A DNA stretch of 64,000 nt from Hymenobacter caeli (GTDB taxonomy: Bacteria > Bacteroidota > Bacteroidia > Cytophagales > Hymenobacteraceae). The notes under the pieces were generated by a model. The model was not told the origin of the DNA, searched no databases, and saw nothing but the letters and a program-made list of their open reading frames with translations. Both the position numbers and the translations under genes were made by a program. Position 1 is the stretch's first letter. Every line of letters starts with the position of its first letter. The DNA is taken from positions 124,001 to 188,000 of the forward strand of contig NZ_JABSNP010000002.1 of assembly GCF_013294115.1 (NCBI RefSeq), in the 5' to 3' direction. Positions 56,664-64,000 of the stretch are shown here, piece by piece.

Positions 56664-56683
56664 AAGGCGTTAATTTTTTAGAA

Positions 56684-56711
56684 CGTCATGCCGAGCGCAG
56701 CCGAGGCATCT
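56684..56711 (+). repeat. Half copy of palindromic repeat family A
   Basis: CGTCATGCCGAGCGCAGCCG and the following AGGCATCT match one arm of the full copy at 57069-57165, without the second arm. It lies directly 3' of the GIY-YIG gene. The 12-bp word TTTAGAACGTCA occurs at 56677-56688 and again at 57046-57057 on the other side of the gene. Confidence 0.75.
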
Positions 56712-56736
56712 TGCGTGCTGGCATTTGGAGCATCTA

Positions 56737-57033
56737 CTAGCCGCTCCAGGTTTGTAAATCTATTGGTTCCCAGCCAGGATTAAGCGTGTTGATGAGAAAA
56801 TCCTTTTTTACCCGGGACCAATTTTTGATTTGCTTTTCTCTTGCTATGGCTTGTTTTGCTCCAGGACTAATTTCGAAATAAACAAGCAGGTTGCATTGGT
56901 AGCGTCCCGTGAATTTCCCGGCCTCGCCCAGGCCTGCGCTGTGCTCGTGCAGGCAGCGCGTCAAGTCGTTGGTTACGCCCGTGTAGAGCACGGTGCGGAC
57001 TTGGTTAGTGAGAATGTACACGTGGAAACCCAA
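56737..57033 (-). CDS. Free-standing GIY-YIG nuclease domain protein
   Basis: A 98-residue single-domain nuclease of the GIY-YIG superfamily (UPF0213/YhbQ-like group). The opening VYILTNQVRTVLYTGVTNDL corresponds to the GIY..YIG strands (here VYI and YTG), with the arginine in LTRCLHEH and the glutamate in AIAREKQIKNW as further active-site residues. The C-terminus (DFLINTLNPGWEPIDL) is typical of these small proteins. It has no attached DNA-binding domain. The gene is AT-rich, unrelated to pyrimidine metabolism, and interrupts the block between the aminotransferase and mmsA. Family A repeat sequences flank it on both sides. Confidence 0.88.
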   Translation of the reverse strand: MGFHVYILTNQVRTVLYTGVTNDLTRCLHEHSAGLGEAGKFTGRYQCNLLVYFEISPGAKQAIAREKQIKNWSRVKKDFLINTLNPGWEPIDLQTWSG

Positions 57034-57068
57034 GGGGTTGGTATCTTTAGAACGTCACGTTAATAGGC

Positions 57069-57165
57069 CGTCATGCCGAGCGCAGCCGAGGCATCTCGCG
57101 TGCGTCGTTGCACGGGGTTTGATTACTGCTGCACGCGAGATGCCTCGGCTGCGCTCGGCATGACG
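57069..57165. repeat. Palindromic repeat, family A (copy 4)
   Basis: Perfect inverted repeat with 35-bp arms at 57069-57103 and 57131-57165, with core GTCATGCCGAGCGCAGCCGA. It lies between the GIY-YIG gene and mmsA. Confidence 0.9.
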
Positions 57166-57187
57166 TTCTTTTGTTAGGCTGTGCTAC

Positions 57188-58660
57188 CTAGCTCATCCAA
57201 TTCACCCGCGACTCGGGGTTCCACTTGGTCGTGGTCTTCTTCAGCTGGGTCCAGAATTCTATCGAGCTTTTGCCGGTGATGTCGCAGGCCCCGAACTTCG
57301 ACTCGTTCCAGCCGCCGAACGAGAACGGCTCGCGGGGCACCGGCACGCCGATGTTGATGCCAATCATGCCGGCGCTGGCGTGGTCCATCACGTAGCGGGC
57401 GTGGCTGCCGCTCTGCGTGAAAACGGCCGCGGCGTTGCCGTAGGGGCTGGCGTTTTCCAGGGCCAGGGCCTCGTCCAGGGTGGTGGTGCGCAGGATGGCC
57501 AGCACCGGGCCGAACACTTCTTCCCGGGCGATGCGCATGTCGGGCGTCACGTAGTCAATCACGGTGGGGCCCACGTAGTAGCCGTCTTCGTGGCCGGGCA
57601 CCACGGCGTGGCGGCCGTCGAGCAGGATTTTGGCCCCCGCCGCTTCGGCTTCGTCGATGTGCTGCTCGATGCGCGCCTTGGCTGCGCGGCTGATGACCGC
57701 GCCCAGGTTCTGGCCGGGCACGATTTTGCGGGCTTCCTCGACCAACTTGCGCACGATGTGGTCGATGGCCCCCACGCCCACCATCGTGGAACCGGCCATG
57801 CAGCGCTGCCCCGCGCAGCCCGACATGCTCGCCGCTACGTTGGCGGCCGTCATGTCGGGGTTGGCGTCGGGCAGCACCAGCAGGTGGTTTTTGGCCCCGC
57901 CCAGGGCCACGCACCGCTTGAGGTTACCGGTGGCGCGGATGTACACGACCTTGGCGATTTTGGTGGAGCCCACGAATGACACCGCTTTGATGCCGGGGTG
58001 GTCGCAGATGGCCTCCACGATTTCCCGGTCGCCGTTCACGATGTTCAGCACGCCGTCGGGCAGGCCGGCTTCTTTGAGCAGCTCGGCAATCTTCACGGCG
58101 CTCAGCGGCACTTGCTCCGAGGGCTTCAGCACCATGCAGTTGCCCAGTACCAGCGCGTTGGGGATGGTCCAGTGCGGCACCATGTTGGGGAAGTTGAACG
58201 GCGCGATGCTGGCCACCACGCCCAGCGGCTTGCGCTCGCTGCGGCACTCCACGCCCTTGCTCACTTCCAGCACTTCGCCGCCGATGAGCTGTGGCAGGGA
58301 GCAGGCAAACTCGGTCAGCTCGATGGCCTTTTCAACTTCGGCGCGGGCCTCGTCGTAGGTCTTGCCGTTCTCTTCGCGCACCAAGTCCGACAGGGCCCGC
58401 ACGTCGCGCTCCAGTAAGGTTTTGTAGCGGTAAAAAATCTGCACCCGCTCTTTAATCGGCACGGCCGACCACGCCGGGAAGGCCGCCTGGGCCGCTGCCA
58501 CGGCCGCGTCGAGGGCCCCCGCGTCGCTCACGGGCACCGTGGAAAGCAGGGCCCCATCGAGGGGACTGAACACGTCGAGCGTGGCCGCGCCGGCCGTGGC
58601 GGTGGCTTGGCCGGCCACGTAGTTTTGGATGGCCGGGTACTTCAACGTCTGGACTTCCAT
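57188..58660 (-). CDS. mmsA: CoA-acylating methylmalonate-semialdehyde dehydrogenase
   Basis: NAD- and CoA-dependent dehydrogenase of 490 residues that turns malonate semialdehyde to acetyl-CoA and methylmalonate semialdehyde to propionyl-CoA, the last step of pyrimidine degradation. Domain features: FNFPNMVPHWTIPNALVLGN, VLKPSEQVPLSAVKIAEL, SFVGSTKIAKVVYIRA (cofactor binding), and the catalytic cysteine in SGCAGQRCMAGSTMVGVG near residue 285. Unlike hydrolytic aldehyde dehydrogenases it lacks the usual catalytic Glu region, as is typical of MmsA. The ATG at 58658-58660 gives MEVQTLKYPAIQNYVAG; longer frames run into an AT-rich region. Confidence 0.95.
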   Translation of the reverse strand: MEVQTLKYPAIQNYVAGQATATAGAATLDVFSPLDGALLSTVPVSDAGALDAAVAAAQAAFPAWSAVPIKERVQIFYRYKTLLERDVRALSDLVREENGKTYDEARAEVEKAIELTEFACSLPQLIGGEVLEVSKGVECRSERKPLGVVASIAPFNFPNMVPHWTIPNALVLGNCMVLKPSEQVPLSAVKIAELLKEAGLPDGVLNIVNGDREIVEAICDHPGIKAVSFVGSTKIAKVVYIRATGNLKRCVALGGAKNHLLVLPDANPDMTAANVAASMSGCAGQRCMAGSTMVGVGAIDHIVRKLVEEARKIVPGQNLGAVISRAAKARIEQHIDEAEAAGAKILLDGRHAVVPGHEDGYYVGPTVIDYVTPDMRIAREEVFGPVLAILRTTTLDEALALENASPYGNAAAVFTQSGSHARYVMDHASAGMIGINIGVPVPREPFSFGGWNESKFGACDITGKSSIEFWTQLKKTTTKWNPESRVNWMS

Positions 58661-59200
58661 GGGAATTGCGTGGAGTGAAGGGCGCAAGCTACTGGTTTTG
58701 CGCAAATTCGCACACCACGGCCGCAAATAATTTTCCCCTTTGCACTTTTCTCCGGTCGAAAGGGCGCAAAAGTTCTCGCCGCCCGCCGCAAAGGGGGGGT
58801 AAACCCGCTGAAAATGCCGCCCCGGGGCCCTCGAGTGGTAGCGCGGTGGCGAGGGCTCCGCCATTTTGGTACGTCCGGTACAATACCAGCTTTAACGTGC
58901 GAAAGAATAACTTAAACGTCCCGATTTAATGAATGCGGTGTGAATCCCATGCTGACGTTAATACCAGTTAATATGAATTTACTGTGATTCTGTATGTATT
59001 TTCAATAAAATAATTCATCTTTTGGCTCTACTCTTGAAAGACAGTAGCATAAGTTTCGCCCGGTTGCTATATTTGAAATAATTCGGATAGTAGGCAGTCA
59101 AAGCCTGTTAATCAGACTGCTGCATCCGGCTTTATTGAACTGGGATAGTCCGATGAAGCAATTATACTTTTCTGCGAGATAAAATTATTTTACATTGCTT
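58661..59200. other. Long intergenic region between mmsA and the GAF gene
   Basis: This 540-base divergent region is GC-rich near mmsA and AT-rich from about 58890 to 59200. It holds a TATATTTG box at 59068-59075. Short reading frames show no family resemblance. No known riboswitch or RNA gene was recognised. Confidence 0.6.
59068..59075 (+). promoter_or_regulatory. Possible -7 box of the GAF gene
   Basis: TATATTTG fits TAnnTTTG, about 125 bases before the GAF ATG. A -33 element at the usual distance was not seen. Confidence 0.35.
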
Positions 59201-59914
59201 ATGTCGTCACTTCCTGCCTCGCTGCTCCCCCCCGACGAGGCCGCACGGCTGGATAGCCTGCGGTACTACGACATCCTACCTGCTTTCCATGAACCCGTGT
59301 TTGACGAGTTCGTTGCGCTGGCAGCCCGGGTTTTCAGCCTGCCCATCTCCCTCATCGCCCTCGTTGACGAAGAGGAGGTGCATTACAAGGCCAACTACGG
59401 GATGCCGGGCAACGACGTGCAGCCGCGCAGCGAAGCGCTGTGTGCCACGGCCATTCTCAAGGATACGGCGGTAGTATACCAAGACCTGACGGTTGAGAAA
59501 AGCCCGTTGATTACGGCGCGGGCGGCCCGGGCAGCTCAGGTCAACGGCCTCCGCTTTTACGCGGCGGCCCCGCTGCGAATGCCCGACCGCCGCAACATCG
59601 GGTCGCTGTGCATCATCGACCGCCAGCCCCGCGTTTTCAGCCCCGACGAGCAGCGCCTGCTCGAGCGGCTGGCCGGGGTAGTGAGCAAAACGGTGGCCGT
59701 GCGCTGCGCCTGCCGGAGCCTGCCCGGCGGGGGCGAGTGGGAGTGGGACGGCCTGCGCCAGCGCCTGCAAGGCGAGACGCAGTCGCTGACGGCCCTGGTG
59801 CGCTACCTGTTTGCCCGCCAAGGCGTGCAGGTGCCGGTGCTGGCCGATAGCCTGGCCCAGGTGAGCCGGCGGCTCGAGGACCTGCACGAAGTACTGGACC
59901 AGTTCCAGGGCTAG
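59201..59914 (+). CDS. GAF-domain sensor protein
   Basis: A 237-residue cytoplasmic sensor with one GAF domain (about residues 12-165). The family pattern is visible: LDSLRYYDILPAFHEPVFDEFVALAARVFSLPISLIALVDEEEVHYKANYG, PRSEALCATAILKDTAVVYQDL and FYAAAPLRMPDRRNIGSLCIIDRQPRVFS. The C-terminal 70 residues form a coiled coil with RRLEDLHEVLDQFQG at the end. There is no kinase, cyclase or DNA-binding domain, as in many small bacterial GAF proteins. Ligand unknown. The ATG at 59201 is preferred; TTG at 59195 would add two residues. It precedes the sugar-oxidation genes but with its own unit. Confidence 0.85.
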   Translation: MSSLPASLLPPDEAARLDSLRYYDILPAFHEPVFDEFVALAARVFSLPISLIALVDEEEVHYKANYGMPGNDVQPRSEALCATAILKDTAVVYQDLTVEKSPLITARAARAAQVNGLRFYAAAPLRMPDRRNIGSLCIIDRQPRVFSPDEQRLLERLAGVVSKTVAVRCACRSLPGGGEWEWDGLRQRLQGETQSLTALVRYLFARQGVQVPVLADSLAQVSRRLEDLHEVLDQFQG

Positions 59915-60060
59915 CCGCCGCGGGCGGCTCTAATGTTCGGCCAGGGTAGGTGGTGGGCAACTTCCGTGCGGAAGGGCGGCAACCGTGCGCATTTATTTGT
60001 GTCCTTACGGAGCCGCTTACCGCAATTGGGCGGGCGGCGGAGCGCGGCCATGCGCAATCG

Positions 60061-60090
60061 ATTGATGCCAAATACTTCCTTTTATATTTG
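60061..60090 (+). promoter_or_regulatory. Promoter of the GMC oxidoreductase operon
   Basis: TTG (60062-60064), 18 bases, TATATTTG (60083-60090) closely match the Bacteroidota promoter. It implies a leader of about 95 bases before the ATG at 60192. Confidence 0.6.
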
Positions 60091-60191
60091 CTGGCAGCGG
60101 CGGCCGGCTTGTGTGGCCGTTGCCCGGCTGTTTGCCGGCCCACAATGCGCTACCTATCTGCTTAGTCCCACCCATCGCCTACCAAAAAATC

Positions 60192-61868
60192 ATGGAGCAA
60201 AATACGTATGATGCCATCGTCATCGGTTCGGGCATTTCGGGCGGCTGGGCCGCTAAAGAGTTGACGCAAAAAGGGTTGAAGACCATTATGCTGGAGCGGG
60301 GGCGCGACATCAAGCACGTAAAAGACTACGTGAACGCCAACAAGGGCCCCTGGGAGCTGCCGCACCGCGGCGGCAAAACCCAGCAGATGATTGCCGACTA
60401 CCCCGTGCTGAGCCGCGACTACACCCTGAACGAAGCCAACCTGGATTACTGGGTGAACGAGAAGGAAAGCCCCTACGTGGAGGTGAAGCCCTTCGACTGG
60501 TTCCGGGGCTACCACGTGGGCGGCCGCTCGCTGATGTGGGGCCGGCAGTCGTACCGCTGGAGCGACTACGACTTCGAGGCCAACGCCAAGGACGGCATCG
60601 CCGTCGACTGGCCCATCCGGTACCAGGAAATGGCCCCCTGGTACAGCCACGTGGAGAAATTCGCCGGCATCAGCGGCAACCGCGACGGGCTGCCCCAGCT
60701 GCCCGACGGCGATTTCATGCCGCCCATGCTCATGAACGTGGTGGAAAAAGACGTGGCGGCCCGCGTGAAGGCCAATTACGAGCACCGGCGCATGGTCATC
60801 GGCCGGACGGCCAACATCACGCAGCCGCTGCCCGGCCGCACCAACTGCCAGTACCGCAACAAATGCTGGCTGGGCTGCCCGTTCGGGGCGTATTTCAGCA
60901 CCCAGTCCTCGACGCTGCCCGCGGCCGTGGCCACTGGCAACCTCACGCTGCGGCCGTTTTCCATCGTCACCAAAATCCTTTACAACAAGGACACCAAGCG
61001 GGCCACGGGCGTGGAAGTGCTGGACGCCGAAACCAACCAGACCTACGAGTACCACGCGAAAATCATCTTCCTCAACGCCTCCACGCTGAATTCGGCGTGG
61101 GTGCTGATGAACTCGGCCACCGACGTGTGGCCCGAGGGCCTGGGCAGCAGCAGCGGCGAGCTGGGCCACAACCTGATGGACCACCACTTCCGGGCGGGGG
61201 CCCACGGCGACGCCGTGGGCTACGACGACAAGTACGTGTTTGGCCGCCGCGCCAACGGCATCTACGTGCCGCGCTACCGCAACCTGTTCGGCGACAAGCG
61301 CGACTACATCCGCGGGTTTGGCTACCAGGGCAGCGCCGGCCGCGAAGGCTGGGCCCGCGAGATTCCGGAGATGGGCATCGGGGCCGAGTTTAAGGACGCC
61401 CTCAGCGAGCCCGGCAAGTGGACGATGGGCATGACGGCCTTCGGCGAAACGCTGCCCTACCACGACAACCGCGCCTACCTCGACAAAACCAAGAAGGACA
61501 AGTGGGGCCTGCCCGTGCTGGCCATCGACGCCACCATCCGCGAAAACGAACTGAAAATGCGCGTGGACATGGCGGCAGATGCCCAGGAGATGCTGGAAAA
61601 AGCGGGCCTGAAAAACGTGAAAACCTACGACAACCGGCACGTGCTGGGCGGCGGCATCCACGAGATGGGCACGGCCCGCATGGGGCGCGACCCCAAAACG
61701 TCGGTGCTCAACAAGTACAACCAGGTGTGGGACGCCCCCAACGTGTACGTGACCGACGGCGCCGCCATGACCTCGGCCGCCTGCCAAAACCCCTCGCTGA
61801 CCTACATGGCCCTCACGGCCCGCGCCGTGGACCACGCCGTGGGCGAACTCAAAAAACAGAACGTTTAA
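60192..61868 (+). CDS. GMC-family FAD oxidoreductase (sugar dehydrogenase type)
   Basis: A 558-residue FAD-dependent GMC oxidoreductase of the gluconate-2-dehydrogenase/glucoside-3-dehydrogenase type. FAD binding: DAIVIGSGISGGWAAKEL near residues 8-25, then TIMLERGRD. GGRSLMWGRQSYRWSDYD gives the second flavin motif. The C-terminal domain has LGGGIHEMGTARMGRDP (catalytic His near 483) and YVTDGAAMTSAACQNPSLTYMALTARA. It has no signal peptide; export together with its Tat-type partner at 61897 is likely. Start ATG at 60192 gives MEQNTYDAIVIGSG, matching the family. It is the first gene of a plus-strand operon with a promoter upstream. Confidence 0.92.
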   Translation: MEQNTYDAIVIGSGISGGWAAKELTQKGLKTIMLERGRDIKHVKDYVNANKGPWELPHRGGKTQQMIADYPVLSRDYTLNEANLDYWVNEKESPYVEVKPFDWFRGYHVGGRSLMWGRQSYRWSDYDFEANAKDGIAVDWPIRYQEMAPWYSHVEKFAGISGNRDGLPQLPDGDFMPPMLMNVVEKDVAARVKANYEHRRMVIGRTANITQPLPGRTNCQYRNKCWLGCPFGAYFSTQSSTLPAAVATGNLTLRPFSIVTKILYNKDTKRATGVEVLDAETNQTYEYHAKIIFLNASTLNSAWVLMNSATDVWPEGLGSSSGELGHNLMDHHFRAGAHGDAVGYDDKYVFGRRANGIYVPRYRNLFGDKRDYIRGFGYQGSAGREGWAREIPEMGIGAEFKDALSEPGKWTMGMTAFGETLPYHDNRAYLDKTKKDKWGLPVLAIDATIRENELKMRVDMAADAQEMLEKAGLKNVKTYDNRHVLGGGIHEMGTARMGRDPKTSVLNKYNQVWDAPNVYVTDGAAMTSAACQNPSLTYMALTARAVDHAVGELKKQNV

Positions 61869-61896
61869 GCCCCGCTAACGTCTAAATCCCACTTTT

Positions 61897-62499
61897 ATGG
61901 ATCGTAGAGATGCTTTGGCCCGCGTGGCCCTCCTGATGGGCGGCACCGTCATCGGGGCCGATTTCTTTCTAAGCGGCTGCTCCTCGCCGGGCAAGCCCGC
62001 TGCCGCCGCCGACGCCCCCGTGGCCGCCACCGGGCCCCTGCTCGACGTGGACCAGATTCGCCTGCTCGACGAGGTAGGCGACACCATCTTGCCCACTACC
62101 GCCGCCTCGCCTGGGGCCAAGGCCGCCCACATCGGCCGCTTCATGAACGTGATGGTGCGCGACTGCTACACCCCCGCCGACCAGAATATATTCATGGACG
62201 GCATGACGAAGCTCAGCGAGGCGGCCAACAAGCAGTACAGCAAGAGCTTCCTGGCCTGCACCCCCGCCGAGCGCACGGCTTTCCTCACGGCCCTTGACAA
62301 AGAGCAGAAGGCCTACACCGCCAATAAGAAAGCCGACGACCCGGCTCACTACTTCCGCATGATGAAGGAACTCACGCTGCTGGGCTACTTCACGTCGGAA
62401 GTGGGCGCAACGCAGGCCCTGCGCTACCTGCCCGTGCCCGGGCGCTACGACGGCAACGTGCCCTACAAAAAAGGCGACAAAGCCTGGGCCACCTCCTGA
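61897..62499 (+). CDS. Gluconate 2-dehydrogenase subunit 3-like protein
   Basis: A 200-residue subunit of the gluconate-2-dehydrogenase subunit 3 family, the small partner of GMC dehydrogenases. The N-terminus has a twin-arginine-like motif (MDRRDALARVALLMGGTVIG), followed by a lipobox (LSGC near residue 28), so a Tat-exported lipoprotein is likely. The family domain is visible after: LLDEVGDTILPTTAASPGAKAAHIGRFMNVMVRDCY, and later YFRMMKELTLLGYFTSEVGATQ. It follows the GMC gene by 28 bases. The partner role is inferred from family and order. Confidence 0.9.
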   Translation: MDRRDALARVALLMGGTVIGADFFLSGCSSPGKPAAAADAPVAATGPLLDVDQIRLLDEVGDTILPTTAASPGAKAAHIGRFMNVMVRDCYTPADQNIFMDGMTKLSEAANKQYSKSFLACTPAERTAFLTALDKEQKAYTANKKADDPAHYFRMMKELTLLGYFTSEVGATQALRYLPVPGRYDGNVPYKKGDKAWATS

Positions 62500-62545
62500 A
62501 AAATCTTTGGTAAAAATCTCCCGCTGCCCCCCAAATTTCTTTTTT

Positions 62546-63811
<1,266 letters not shown>

Positions 63812-63815
63812 TTGC

Positions 63816-63881
63816 TTAGCTGTTAGCTTTCGTTCAGGTAATTCACATAATGAAAGCTAACAGCCAATAGCTAACAGCTAA
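63816..63881. repeat. Palindromic repeat, family D (copy 3)
   Basis: TTAGCTGTTAGCTTTC (63816-63831) faces GAAAGCTAACAGCCAATAGC onward (63852-63881). It lies in the junction between the symporter and the Gfo/Idh/MocA gene. Confidence 0.8.
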
Positions 63882-63892
63882 AATACTATCGC

Positions 63893-64000
63893 ATGAAATT
63901 ACGACTGGGCATGATTGGCGGCGGGCAGGGGGCCTTCATCGGGGGCATCCACCGCATGGCCGCCGCCCTCGACGGGCTGTACGAGCTGACGGCCGGGGCC
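63893..64000 (+). CDS. Gfo/Idh/MocA-family oxidoreductase (partial)
   Basis: Only the first 36 residues are in the window; the gene runs off the right edge. The opening [21 protein letters not shown] contains the Rossmann glycine motif GxGxGxxxGxIHR of the Gfo/Idh/MocA family, and the next helix continues [14 protein letters not shown]. Members in this context usually act on sugar rings, in keeping with the upstream GMC dehydrogenase and symporter. The ATG at 63893 lies 12 bases after a family D repeat. The catalytic EKP motif lies outside the window. Confidence 0.88.
   Translation, partial: MKLRLGMIGGGQGAFIGGIHRMAAALDGLYELTAGA

Noticed and set aside
58666..58929. An 87-residue plus-strand frame upstream of the GAF gene
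   Set aside because: No family resemblance, and it spans the GC-rich to AT-rich change; considered non-coding.

Overview
The window looks like chromosomal DNA of a high-GC Bacteroidota, most likely Hymenobacter or a close relative in the Cytophagales. The evidence is the type III glutamine synthetase, the gliding-type transporter set GldA/GldF/GldG, the large three-domain IspG, DUF2807 and other Bacteroidota families, and several Bacteroidota-type promoters (TTG/TTTG, 18-19 bases, then TAnnTTTG). No rRNA, tRNA, CRISPR array, prophage or transposase gene was seen. The genus is an inference; no database search was run.

Layout. 1-1102: end of an Mla-type lipid transporter (mlaE, partial mlaF). 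1196-4968: two SDR enzymes, a family 9 glycosyltransferase and a DUF2807 lipoprotein. 5068-8582: gldA-gldF-gldG. 8665-9125: a small toxin-antitoxin pair. 9179-13195: mtaB and, divergently, type III glutamine synthetase. 13340-17672: unknown proteins, a double-PAS protein, an ECF sigma/anti-sigma pair and an outer-membrane barrel. 18144-22885: a DUF1345 relic, a quinone oxidoreductase, ispG, an unknown AT-rich gene and a phytanoyl-CoA dioxygenase-like enzyme. 22887-23902: hicA/hicB and a compact kinase-like protein. 23958-29559: a tolC-hlyD-(unknown)-emrB efflux operon. 29690-37350: a dicarboxylate carrier, small proteins, an Rrf2 regulator and two large secreted peptidases. 37422-38161: a RelE-type toxin-antitoxin locus preceded by a mini-antitoxin-like ORF. 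38223-47651: leuS, dnaG, a secreted protein, a GT2, ybaB and a carboxylesterase. 47919-58660: reductive pyrimidine degradation. 59201-64000: a GAF protein and a sugar-oxidation cluster (GMC oxidoreductase, gluconate-dehydrogenase subunit 3-like protein, nucleoside-type symporter, Gfo/Idh/MocA start).

The clearest pathway is pyrimidine catabolism. An NCS1 carrier imports the base, PreT/PreA reduce it, dihydropyrimidinase opens the ring and beta-ureidopropionase releases the beta-amino acid. A class III aminotransferase makes the semialdehyde, and MmsA converts that to acetyl-CoA or propionyl-CoA. All genes lie on the minus strand.

The most unusual feature is a dense set of small palindromic repeats (about 60-165 bp, at least nine families, here called A-I). 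They sit in operon junctions, at convergent gene ends, over stop codons, and once inside the ispG reading frame. One family flanks a free-standing GIY-YIG nuclease gene. Two of the three toxin genes lack a normal start codon.
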